DNA of 54,110 nt from a virus, in the IMG/VR virus record IMGVR_UViG_3300035181_001603, positions 1 to 54,110 of that record, one strand, 5' to 3'. The notes beneath the pieces are model-generated. The model made no database searches and had not been told where the DNA came from. It saw nothing but the letters and a program-made list of their open reading frames with translations. Below are positions 37,938-46,200 of the stretch, in pieces (within the stretch, counting starts at the first letter, position 1; each line of letters starts with the position of its first letter). The translations under genes were made by a program, and so were the position numbers.

Positions 37938-38005
37938 ATTGGCCAGAAGCATTTGCTATAGCATCATCAGCCTGGGCAGTAGCCTATTTTCTCACTCACC
38001 TTTAA
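37934..38005 (+). CDS. Possible 23-aa membrane peptide
   Basis: ATGA overlap with the end of the PEP-CTERM gene starts a 23-residue frame (MNWPEAFAIASSAWAVAYFL) that is one hydrophobic helix. The next gene has its ribosome site AAGGAGG directly after this stop. A small membrane peptide of this kind is plausible but unproven. Confidence 0.4.
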   Translation: MNWPEAFAIASSAWAVAYFLTHL

Positions 38006-38014
38006 GGAGGTCAA

Positions 38015-38350
38015 ATGTGGCTGCTGATTGATGACCTGAGAAATCTTAATGTCGATGTTATAGCTCGTACCCCAAGAGCTGGTAAAGCAATGCTTGCCTT
38101 TGGTGGGTGGAAATGTCTATGTCTGGACCACGACCTGGGCGCAGATGAGTCAGGGTATGATATTTTAGTCTGGGGTCTTAAATATAAGTTTATACCTGAT
38201 AAGGTGCAGCTTGTGACTAGCAATCCGGTTGGCAGAGAGAGGATGAGGAATGCCTTAATTTCTGCCGATTTTTATACAAAAGACGGAATTAATTTTAAAA
38301 GGAAAATAATTGAAAAATTTTATCCAGCGCACTACCAAACTGATGCATAG
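38015..38350 (+). CDS. Receiver-like domain protein (cyclic-phosphate-processing type)
   Basis: A 111-residue protein with MWLLIDDLR, TPRAGKAMLAFGGWKCLCLDHD and LGADESGYDILVWGL. The two acidic clusters IDDLR and LDHDLG plus the GYD-W segment are the pattern I know from the receiver-like domain associated with cyclic-phosphate processing (cREC). AAGGAGGTCAA is an excellent ribosome site. It could bind a phosphorylated nucleotide end or a signalling nucleotide. Role in the phage is not known. Confidence 0.6.
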   Translation: MWLLIDDLRNLNVDVIARTPRAGKAMLAFGGWKCLCLDHDLGADESGYDILVWGLKYKFIPDKVQLVTSNPVGRERMRNALISADFYTKDGINFKRKIIEKFYPAHYQTDA

Positions 38351-38387
38351 CCCAGGTTACTGCCCAACCCGGCGAAAATGTGGCTGA
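38310..38387 (+). CDS. Possible 25-aa ORF overlapping the receiver-like gene
   Basis: TTG 38310 with AAAAGGA seven bases upstream opens a 25-residue frame (KNFIQRTTKLMHSPGYCPTR, Cys near the end). In an adjacent frame ENVAEALVFVKIVGSWARY continues to 38430 without its own ATG. Either this is a small coupled gene, or a decayed one. The remaining stretch to the promoter at 38442 has no other frame. Confidence 0.25.
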   Translation: MKNFIQRTTKLMHSPGYCPTRRKCG

Positions 38388-38441
38388 AGCCTTGGTCTTT
38401 GTCAAGATAGTAGGAAGCTGGGCTAGATATTAGCCTCAGAA

Positions 38442-38456
38442 ATGGTATAAGTACAT
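38442..38456 (+). promoter_or_regulatory. Promoter motif ATGGTATAAG
   Basis: ATGGTATAAGTACATA, 40 bases before the lipoprotein start at 38491. It matches the consensus TGGTATAA[G/C]NA and opens the lipoprotein, secreted-protein and dihydrofolate reductase group. Confidence 0.65.
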
Positions 38457-38490
38457 AGGTCAATATCGACCCAATTCAAGGAGTAGTAAA

Positions 38491-39222
38491 ATGAAATTGG
38501 CAGCCGCAATACTTATAGCATTAATGGCCTCTGGATGTGCTCGTCAGGAGCAGGGCCAAGGTCCTGCTCCAGCCCCTGAAGCGACTCAACCTGCCCCCGC
38601 CCCTATATCCTCGGCTAGATCTTTAGAAGAGCTTAAAAGACTGGATGCAGAATATCAAAGTGCTCTAAGGCAAACACATCTACAAGAAATGTTTGTAGAG
38701 GGGTATAGTAAGAGAGTGGACACCCTTTTCCAGGCAGCCACCGACCTTACGGGCCTTACTGACAGATGGCGGATAACTACCATGTATCCCAATCTGGTAC
38801 CAGAGGCCAATAGGTTAGATGATCTCCGGGAGCAGTTGAGATATGCTAAGGAAGAAGACCAGAAACTTGACCCCCTGTTCACCCAAGAGGAAGTAGATAT
38901 ACTTAATGCCGACAGGCGGCCTAAGGCTACTATTGCTCCAGAGGTTGGGTCAGTAATGGCAAAGAAAATAGCCAAGCTAGAGGAAAATGGTTGGGGTAAT
39001 TGGACCGAAGACGATAGCATTAAAGTTATCAATCTTCTGTCCCACCCCAATACTGATTCTGACCGCAAGGCAATTAAAGAGGCAGAGGACTTCAATAGTA
39101 GTAATGAATGCTCTTCAGGTTCCTGTGTTATAATTCAACAAGAGTACGCCGCCGCCAAGCTTATCCGAGAAGGTAAGGCAAAGACGGCAGTAGAAGCACT
39201 ACATCAACTTCAAAGGAAATAA
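38491..39222 (+). CDS. Predicted lipoprotein, 243 aa
   Basis: A 243-residue protein. MKLAAAILIALMASGC is a signal peptide with lipobox ASGC (Cys16). A Pro/Ala-rich tether follows (PAPAPEATQPAPAPISSA), then a helical, charged domain (AEYQSALRQTHLQEMFVEGY, then WGNWTEDDSIKVINLLSHPN, then AVEALHQLQRK). Two Cys (NECSSGSCVI) could form a disulfide. AAGGAGTAGTAAA precedes the ATG. It is likely membrane-anchored in the periplasm. No domain is recognised. Exclusion or envelope-modifying roles are possible. Confidence 0.65.
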   Translation: MKLAAAILIALMASGCARQEQGQGPAPAPEATQPAPAPISSARSLEELKRLDAEYQSALRQTHLQEMFVEGYSKRVDTLFQAATDLTGLTDRWRITTMYPNLVPEANRLDDLREQLRYAKEEDQKLDPLFTQEEVDILNADRRPKATIAPEVGSVMAKKIAKLEENGWGNWTEDDSIKVINLLSHPNTDSDRKAIKEAEDFNSSNECSSGSCVIIQQEYAAAKLIREGKAKTAVEALHQLQRK

Positions 39223-39225
39223 AAA

Positions 39226-39906
39226 ATGAAATATCTAGTAATTGTTGCAATGTTTTTGACCACAGGGGCGATGGCCAACCAACCTGGGAATTACATGTCA
39301 ATGTCTTCGGACATTGATATTGGAATGAGCCAAGGGCAGGGGCAAGGGCAGGGGCAAGGGCAAGGGCAAAGTCAGGTTGGTGGTAACCAGTCCGTAACCC
39401 TGACCAATACCAGTCCGGCCAAAGTTACAATCAGAAACACCCCAGCCTTGGCAGCAATAATCTCGTATCCTACTGCCGTCTGTATGGGTACTTCTGGTGG
39501 CGGTGTCTCTGGGACCGCCTTTGGGTTAAATTTTGGGACCAGTTGGTCTGACGAAGAGTGTAAATCACTACGTTTATCTGATGACCTTTGGAATCGTGGC
39601 ATGAGGGAAGATTCCATAGTGGTCCTATGCCAGGTTAAGCGGATGAAGGATGCTCCTAGTTGTCAGCCTGGATATAAATTTCCAGAGCCTATTGCAGTAG
39701 TGGAGCCAGTCAAACCTATTGCAGTAGTGGAGCCAGTCAAACCTGTTACAGTAGTGGAGCCAGTCAAACCTGTTACAGTAGTGGAGCCAGTCAAACCTGT
39801 TGCAATAGTGGAGCCAGTCAAACCTGTTGCAATAGTGGAGCATATTAAGCCCGTAGCTGTCAGTGTCAAAAAATGGCCAAAGAAAAACTCTTGCGGTAGT
39901 ATTTAA
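39226..39906 (+). CDS. Secreted repeat-rich phage protein, 226 aa
   Basis: A 226-residue exported protein. Signal peptide [18 protein letters not shown] Gly-Gln run ([15 protein letters not shown]) precedes a conserved middle ([20 protein letters not shown], then [20 protein letters not shown] and VVLCQVK). I recognise this Cys-containing middle from exported proteins encoded near lysis or morphogenesis genes of other phages. The C-terminus has six repeats of 9 residues ([10 protein letters not shown]) and a basic tail. The proline repeats are expected to be extended. Starts four bases after the previous stop, so they are co-expressed. Confidence 0.65.
   Translation: MKYLVIVAMFLTTGAMANQPGNYMSMSSDIDIGMSQGQGQGQGQGQGQSQVGGNQSVTLTNTSPAKVTIRNTPALAAIISYPTAVCMGTSGGGVSGTAFGLNFGTSWSDEECKSLRLSDDLWNRGMREDSIVVLCQVKRMKDAPSCQPGYKFPEPIAVVEPVKPIAVVEPVKPVTVVEPVKPVTVVEPVKPVAIVEPVKPVAIVEHIKPVAVSVKKWPKKNSCGSI
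39691..39852 (+). repeat. Six 27 bp tandem repeats encoding VVEPVKP
   Basis: Units begin at 39691, 39718, 39745, 39772, 39799 and 39826. They encode nine-residue units around VVEPVKP. The sixth is degenerate (VEHIKP). Third-position changes (GCAGTA, ACAGTA, GCAATA) pair neighbouring units, which suggests pairwise duplication. Confidence 0.95.
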
Positions 39907-39909
39907 GTA

Positions 39910-39942
39910 AATACTAGGCCAAGCCCGGCCTAGTATTTTTTT
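39910..39942 (+). terminator. Intrinsic terminator before DHFR
   Basis: AATACTAGGCC (39910-39920) pairs with GGCCTAGTATT (39927-39937), followed by TTTTTTTT. A perfect 11 bp stem. The dihydrofolate reductase ATG is only 16 bases beyond the stem's 3' arm and no promoter motif lies between. Confidence 0.9.
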
Positions 39943-39952
39943 TGGAGATATA

Positions 39953-40585
39953 ATGATTAATGTAATTGTAGCAGTATCAGAAAATGGTATTATAGGCAAC
40001 AAAGGCAAGATTCCCTGGGATATTAAAGAGGACATGGCTTTTTTCAAGGCCAAGACTATTGGACAAATAGTGATCATGGGCCGGAAGACATATGAATCCC
40101 TAAAAGGGGCCTTACCTAAAAGAATTAATATTGTCATTACTAGAGACTTGGGCTATATTGCCCCGGGGTGTATAGTGGTCAAATCTTTGGCAGCAGCCAT
40201 TAAAGAAACCAGTAATTTCCCAGAGCTTGAAACCTTTATTATTGGTGGGGCTACCATCTACGAACAGGCCTTAAAGGCCAACCTAGTTGACTTCGTCTAC
40301 TACACTATGATTAATAAGTATTTTGAGGGTGACACATATTTTCCATATTTTTTCATGGACTTAGTTTACAGTAAAAAAGGGGAGACCGACCCGGTAGTTT
40401 TTGTGGTCTATGAAAAGCCAGGAGTGACGGCAGGCCTGAGACGAAAGGCCAAACAGATAGGACACTCTGCCATGGCTGGGTATCTGAAGAACCGAAACTA
40501 CACTCTAGATCATGCCCTTAATATTATCTTAGGAAAACCAGATGGAGACACGTCACTTAGTCATCTTGAACAACATGGGACTTAA
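39953..40585 (+). CDS. folA: Dihydrofolate reductase with C-terminal extension
   Basis: A 210-residue protein whose first ~160 residues are a DHFR: VIVAVSENGIIGNKGKIPWD (Trp22 and acidic residue for substrate), IVIMGRKTYESL (cofactor), INIVITRD, FIIGGATIYEQAL. It regenerates tetrahydrofolate from the dihydrofolate released by ThyA (34558). Bacterial DHFRs are ~160 residues, so the last ~45 residues (AGLRRKAKQIGHSAMAGYLK, then LDHALNIILGK) are an extra basic helical tail of unknown use. TTGGAGATATA precedes the ATG. Overlaps the next small gene. Confidence 0.9.
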   Translation: MINVIVAVSENGIIGNKGKIPWDIKEDMAFFKAKTIGQIVIMGRKTYESLKGALPKRINIVITRDLGYIAPGCIVVKSLAAAIKETSNFPELETFIIGGATIYEQALKANLVDFVYYTMINKYFEGDTYFPYFFMDLVYSKKGETDPVVFVVYEKPGVTAGLRRKAKQIGHSAMAGYLKNRNYTLDHALNIILGKPDGDTSLSHLEQHGT

Positions 40586-40736
40586 GGCTGCCTTAGATTT
40601 TGCCTCCAGAAGCGCAGCCATCTATAGGTCATGCCTAATCGGTATCAAATATAGCCATGCCAAACTACCAAGCTATCGCCGTAGTTTCATTCGTAGTTAC
40701 ACAACCTGGAAGAAATTTATTAATGAACATAGCTGA
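40575..40736 (+). CDS. Small basic protein, 53 aa
   Basis: Starts within the last codons of the dihydrofolate reductase gene and ends inside the deaminase gene (14 base overlap). The 53 residues are basic and aromatic (AALDFASRSAAIYRSCLIGI, then SYRRSFIRSYTTWKKFINEH). No ribosome site is evident, so it would depend on coupling. Moderately likely to be real because it fills an otherwise empty gap between two coupled enzymes. Confidence 0.45.
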   Translation: MGLKAALDFASRSAAIYRSCLIGIKYSHAKLPSYRRSFIRSYTTWKKFINEHS

Positions 40737-41154
40737 TTTTATAGGTGTGGCCAAGGCCATTTCCAATATGTCCGTAGATCCTGGTACCAAAGTTGGAGCC
40801 TTGATTTTTGGAAAAGGACTAAACATTGTTAGCCAGGGATGGAATGGTTTTCCCAGAGGGGTAAAACACCTAAGCCACAGGTATTATGACAAGGAAAGCA
40901 AATATGCCTATACGGTTCATGCTGAGGCCAATGCAATAACCAATGCTGCCAGGGCCGGTTCTAGCACCTGTGATTGTAGTATTCTAGTCTGGGGTCTGCC
41001 ACCATGTAGCTCTTGTGCTGGTTTGATTATCCAGGCCGGTATCAAAGAAGTTTATATCCCATCAATTTTAAACATACAACAGGTATGGAAAGACTCCTTT
41101 GAAATATCAAAAAAAATGTTCGAAGAATCCGGTGTAGTGGTCAAATCAATTTAA
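40723..41154 (+). CDS. Deoxycytidylate deaminase
   Basis: A 143-residue cytidine-deaminase-fold enzyme. HAEANAI supplies the zinc His and catalytic Glu; PCSSC supplies the two zinc Cys. FIGVAKAISNMSVDPGTKVG at the N-terminus is typical of dCMP deaminases, which make dUMP for thymidylate synthase. The start at 40723 follows GGAAGAAATTTATTA; upstream in-frame ATG 40657 lies in the previous gene. It acts upstream of ThyA and downstream of dCTP breakdown. The 3' end is convergent with the endonuclease gene (four base overlap). Confidence 0.85.
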   Translation: MNIADFIGVAKAISNMSVDPGTKVGALIFGKGLNIVSQGWNGFPRGVKHLSHRYYDKESKYAYTVHAEANAITNAARAGSSTCDCSILVWGLPPCSSCAGLIIQAGIKEVYIPSILNIQQVWKDSFEISKKMFEESGVVVKSI

Positions 41155-42092
41155 GGGCCAACTAATCTCAGTGTGACTGACCCACAATCCCATATCTTAA
41201 CCATTCTCTCACCTATTTCCCTAAGCCCCGACTTAAGAGAGTAGGCAAACAGTTTTGGTTTATTAGTCCTTACCAGTTCAAAGCCAAGGGATATAAAGTG
41301 TTTTTGGTCTAGGAGACACCTGTCTAGGTTGACCTCTACTGGCCCAAGTCCTTTTAGGAGAATCTCCAAGGAATTACTTGGGGCGGTGGCCTGAAAGGTA
41401 TAGCTTGTAATTTTGTTGTCGGCCAATGTTATACTGGCCACAATAATCTTATTTTTAAAAAGGCCCAAGGCCCGGTCAAACTCAGGTGGTTCTACTAGTA
41501 TACTGTTCTGATCTAAAAAAAGGAGAGCCTGGGCTTGACTGAGTTCTGTAACAGTCTTGATTCTGGTTTTTTTTAGCCCATCAAAAGAAAGGTGTCTGAC
41601 CAAATACTCCTTTACCTGATCCTTACGAGTATTCCATTGGTCTTCCCATATATGAATCAGGTCATATCCCTCCTCTGCTGCCTTAGTAGTCTTAGATAAG
41701 TGATACCCTTGTCTTTTGCCACGTTGTTGGCTGTGGAAATACATTCCATTAAACTCGATGGCCAATTTGGCCTCAGGTATTACTAGGTCAATTTCAAAGC
41801 CTTTGAGAATTGATCTATCACTAGTAATGACTTCGAAGCCGAGCCCAGAAATGAATTCGGCCAATTCTCTTTCTGGACCTGAAACGTACTTATTACGGGA
41901 GACGCACTTAGGACAAGAGGCTTGTTTACGAATCAGGTTATGGGCCACAATGTTAAAGTCACCGTGTTTTTTACAAGTTACCGTAACCTTGGACTTGGCC
42001 CTAAAGTATTCTGACCTTGCGTATTCATATTTATCCCCATAGATCTTCTTGGCCTTGGCTATAAAAGAGGCCTTACGTTGGGCCAGGTTCAT
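41151..42092 (-). CDS. Homing-type endonuclease (VSR-like/EDxHD type)
   Basis: A 313-residue protein. Residues ~1-65 (FIAKAKKIYGDKYEYARSEY, then KVTVTCKKHGDFNIVAHNLI, CPKC) match the DUF723-like DNA-binding repeat common in phage homing enzymes. Residues ~75-170 contain a very-short-patch-repair-like nuclease core: FEIDLVIPEAKLAIEFNG, then YFHS, then DLIHIWEDQW. The C-terminal half is unrecognised. The start overlaps the stop of the central RNAP beta-prime gene (ATGA). Enzymes of this kind often insert in conserved phage genes. Here it sits exactly where beta-prime is interrupted. Confidence 0.75.
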   Translation of the reverse strand: MNLAQRKASFIAKAKKIYGDKYEYARSEYFRAKSKVTVTCKKHGDFNIVAHNLIRKQASCPKCVSRNKYVSGPERELAEFISGLGFEVITSDRSILKGFEIDLVIPEAKLAIEFNGMYFHSQQRGKRQGYHLSKTTKAAEEGYDLIHIWEDQWNTRKDQVKEYLVRHLSFDGLKKTRIKTVTELSQAQALLFLDQNSILVEPPEFDRALGLFKNKIIVASITLADNKITSYTFQATAPSNSLEILLKGLGPVEVNLDRCLLDQKHFISLGFELVRTNKPKLFAYSLKSGLREIGERMVKIWDCGSVTLRLVGP

Positions 42093-43225
42093 CCAGTAAT
42101 TTCTACAGGAGAGTTAACCTCCAGGTGTCCGGCATGGAAAGCCTTCAAGGCATCAGACTCAGTTTTAAACTTGGTAGGGGTTCCAGAAGCCGGGTTGGTT
42201 AGGTGGAAAGATCCTAGGATAGATTCGTGTTGTGGTCCTATGAGGGAATTACCCAAACCAAGTCGGTAATCATGCATTTGATGCTGGGGCAGTAGCTTGT
42301 CCTTGGCCTCTTTAACAGCCTCTGGTGACATTGGGCAAAATATCGACAAGGCGTCACCGTCGAAATCCCCTGCAAAATAACGGAGGTGTAGGAGGTTTAT
42401 GCCAATAGTACTACCCTCCACCGGGACAGGCATCATTGCAATTATATTAGACTTCATAAGAGTAGGTGCCCTATTCAGAATTATAGGTATGTTTTTTATG
42501 ACCTTATTAAAACTGCTGGTTGCTACTGTATTACGATCACTCCAAGCCTTTTCTGATGTAACATAATCAAGACCCTGCTTGGCCAAATCTCTCAGTATAT
42601 GGAATTTATATAGTGTCCACAGCATATCTATAGGCACGGCTGCCTCGTTAAACCCTAGATCTGGATTTGCCGAAATCGTGGCCCTACCACTGAAGTCTTG
42701 TTTTTTAGATAATAAAGTAGAGTGGAATAGGCCTGTCTTAGGGCCTCCAGAGCCAGAGATTTGAGCCAAGAGCCCTCGGGCACCCCTGCCCTTGGAATTA
42801 GGACTTATAGCCTCCCCTAGGCCCATTATAGCCTTAACACCATTATAGGCATCAGTCCTCTCTTTTATCAGTTCAGAGTTTTCCAATAAGTCCTTGTTTT
42901 CACCCAGAGGTTTATTGACCAGCATATGATCTTTATATATGCTGGTAATGTCAGCAAACTTGGCCTGGTTTCCCATGATGGCCGTAGGACGCATAGTAGG
43001 AGGTAAGACTGGTATGTTATTTAGAATGTAGGCGTTTTCTGCCGTCAGCCCAGAACCTTTAAGGCCAGATACATACTTAAGACGCTTAATAAGTTCGTCT
43101 TTCTTAGAAATTGACTTGGCCGTCTTGATTTCTTCAGTAATCTCTGCTATTTTCTTGTCCGGGTCTAGACCTGATAGTAGAGCCTTAAAGGCCTCTCCAG
43201 ATACTTTCGGTTCTTGATTATTCAT
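42089..43225 (-). CDS. RNA polymerase beta-prime, central part with DFDGD active site
   Basis: A 378-residue protein equivalent to E. coli beta-prime residues ~215-560. Landmarks: NNIPVLPPTMRP (71-80), switch/dock region KKQDFSGRATIS (174-185), PIILNRAPTLMKS (247-259), and the catalytic GDFDGD with Asp287, Asp289, Asp291. The usual NADFDGD is AGDFDGD. It lacks the N-terminal clamp, which is on the preceding polypeptide, and the bridge helix and trigger loop, which are on the 30969 gene. It starts one base after the upstream stop and is followed by an overlapping endonuclease. It must assemble with the other two subunits to be active. Confidence 0.92.
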   Translation of the reverse strand: MNNQEPKVSGEAFKALLSGLDPDKKIAEITEEIKTAKSISKKDELIKRLKYVSGLKGSGLTAENAYILNNIPVLPPTMRPTAIMGNQAKFADITSIYKDHMLVNKPLGENKDLLENSELIKERTDAYNGVKAIMGLGEAISPNSKGRGARGLLAQISGSGGPKTGLFHSTLLSKKQDFSGRATISANPDLGFNEAAVPIDMLWTLYKFHILRDLAKQGLDYVTSEKAWSDRNTVATSSFNKVIKNIPIILNRAPTLMKSNIIAMMPVPVEGSTIGINLLHLRYFAGDFDGDALSIFCPMSPEAVKEAKDKLLPQHQMHDYRLGLGNSLIGPQHESILGSFHLTNPASGTPTKFKTESDALKAFHAGHLEVNSPVEITG

Positions 43226-43226
43226 T

Positions 43227-46200
43227 TTAATGTTTAACTTCCCGTATAAACCTATTCTCGTTCACCGTATCAACCAAATGAAATTTATTGTCTTTTTTGA
43301 CCACCCCAATCTTACCAGAGTTAATATCATTAAACTCCTTGGTGCTTAATCCTAGGATACTCTTGACTGGGTTCTCAAAAATAGGATTTAAAACTGGTTC
43401 GGCCAATCTATAGTGACTCCACTTATTTCCCCTCAAACCCCCAGTAATAACTTGGTCGAATAGTCCACCCTCTTCTGGCTCCAGATTTCTGGAATTCAGG
43501 ATTGAAGGTTCAGTAATTTCACCGTTTGACTGAGACACGATGTCATGGTCAGTCATAGGACTAGCCACCAAAGAGTCTTTACTAATTTTAACATTGACAC
43601 CAGAAGCTTTTAAATAGTCTAAGAATTTAGTAGTAGCAAAGGTAGACCGTGGCTTAGGCAGGGCTTCACCTCTAATGAACTTAGACCAATACTCTTCGTT
43701 ATTTTCTGACTTTGTGGTCCCGATCTCTTTCAGGTTATGCCTGGCATTAGAGCCTAGTAGTCCAAGAACTTCCATATAACCCACGGCCTTAGAGCCTTCT
43801 TCACCACCTTTGACGGGCTGACCAACGGCATCATACCCACCTACATTCCTGGCAGAATAATTGCTGTCTGTGGTCTTATACAATTTAAGAATATACTGTT
43901 TACCACTAAGTATATTATTATATTCCTTGCCTGATTCAGGATCAACCAGGTTTTCAGTGTCTTTTAATCCATGGCTCTTAAGCTCGGCAGAAAGATCCTT
44001 TACATTACTGTTACTACTGTAATTCTTAACCATATAAGGCTTACCGGTCTTTTCGGCAATCTTACTGGCCACGGTTTCCATTACTTGACCTAGGTTAATA
44101 CGACTGGTCACAGAGGCCGGGTTTAATAGTAGGTCAACGGTCTTGCCGGTATCCTTATTATATGGCATCTTGGAGTCAGGTAGAATCAAGGATACAATAC
44201 CCTTATTGCCATGAAGGCCCGTGAGCTTATCACCGATCTCCAAAGGTTTTACACTTCGCAATAGGATACGAATTGAGTTACCAGAAGTATGGGAATCTAC
44301 TACAGAACCAGGTTCCTCATGTGACCATATTTCAGTAACCAGCCTATAGGGGTTGACCAGAAACTTATGTAGTTTTCCTAGTATTCTATCCTCTGGAGTA
44401 GGCTCTCTTTTTTCCAGGACTGCATAGACCGGATCACCATTGTGAACTACTACTCCTACTTTGGCATACCCTGAGTCGTCTAAGTTGGCTAACTGCTCTG
44501 GAGTAAACTTACCTGGGAAGAAACGTTTGACCAAATTCTTTTTGGCAACTGTGTCAATTACTACGTCGTAGTCTACTTTATAGGCATGGTGACTACTCAA
44601 CCCTTCGGCGGCAGCCTTGGATATTACAATACCATCTTCGTGGTTATAACCTTTCCATGGTAGATAGGCTACTTCCAGGTTTTTACCAAGGGCAAGATGA
44701 CCATCCTTAGTATAGTTGTTTTCATATACGGCAGTATATTTATCAACATCCTGTCCTAGGGATACCAATGGTTTCTCATCATCAAAAAACCCCTTCATAT
44801 TGAATGGTAGATTCTTTACTGCCTTAATTTTTTCTATAGATCCATCTTTAGACTTGAGATGTATTTCTTCATCATTTACTTTGACTACTATACCCCCAAC
44901 TTTGGACGTGGTAGAGACCTTTCTTCCCAAGTAATGTGCAAAAGTCTGTTTGTTGGCCATAACGGTCTGAACCAAAGGAGCCTCTCGGTCAACCAATGAA
45001 AGGGCCTGGGGAATAGACTTACCGGCCATGGTCAATCTACCCGAACTGTTACTATTGAGGAAGGGGACCAGGTTAGTAGTGTAGGTGTACATTGAAGTAG
45101 GGTCGGAAACCCAGTAGTTGACTGACTTGGTTGGCACCCGTTTCAGGACTCCATGATCTTGGGCCTGGACAGTAGTTCCTTCTACTGAATCAGGGAATCC
45201 AATTACAGAACTCATCATTTCCAAAACAGACAAGTGTTTGATTTTACCTGCCAAGTCTTTTACTTCGGCATACATCTTGCCAGCCTTATCCCTCATGGCA
45301 TTAATGGCAAATCTTTGGTCGATACCTGCATGACCAGATTCCGGAGTACGGGCCGGGTCAAGAATACCAAGGTGACTTGGGTCGATATTACGGGCGGCCA
45401 TTGGGACAGCCCTTTCCTCTCCAATACCGCCCTCTTCAGGCCCCAAAATCGTTACCTTACCGACATTTTCCAAACTCTCAATTGAGTTGGTTTCAGATGG
45501 GGTAGAGATCAAAGAGCTCTTTTGTAAATAGGAAGAATAGACTTTGCTATAAGGCTTACTAGGAATGGCATCTCTAATTCTAGGATTATTCTGATCTATC
45601 TTTTCAAGTCCGAAATGAAGATTATTCTTTATTCTTTGGACGGACTCTTGCCCTTTACGGAAGCGTGTGGCTAAGAAGTCGGGCAAGTTCTGGACTTTTT
45701 TGAATTCAAGACTATCCCGATTATCTTCAATCCTATCCCCTTTGTGAACCTGCACCAGGTTCTTCAAGGTGGTCAAGAAGACCGCCGGAGTAATATTGGT
45801 GAAACTAGAGCCGAGTAGAGCCTTAGTGGTCTCAGGGTGTAGTTCAGTTTTCTCAATAGAGGCCTTAAGTTCCTGTATCATTACGGGGAGGGTTACATTA
45901 GGATCCTTAGAATAGACCATCCTAGAGTAAAGAGCTTTGATTATCTTATCTTCTTTACCGGCTGTGGCCACCTTGTTACTTTCCCAGACTTCTTTTGGTA
46001 TATATTTTTCTATTTCCGAGTCCGAAAGGCCGAAGACTTTTGTCAGTAATGGGGCAATAGGGTTGGCAGAATTACCTGCCTCCAAGTAGAAAAGCTGAGT
46101 CTTAGGCTCTAGGACAATTCTAAAAGAAGCTCCCTTGTCAGTATTAAAGTGGGCCTCTAGTTCGCCGGTATTTTCACGGGTACGAGTATAGACTCCAGGA

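Noticed and set aside
39625-40137. Long minus-strand frame opposite the secreted repeat protein and DHFR
   Set aside because: It is a shadow of the 27 bp repeats (low-complexity WLHYCNRFD repeats) and overlaps two well-supported genes and a terminator.
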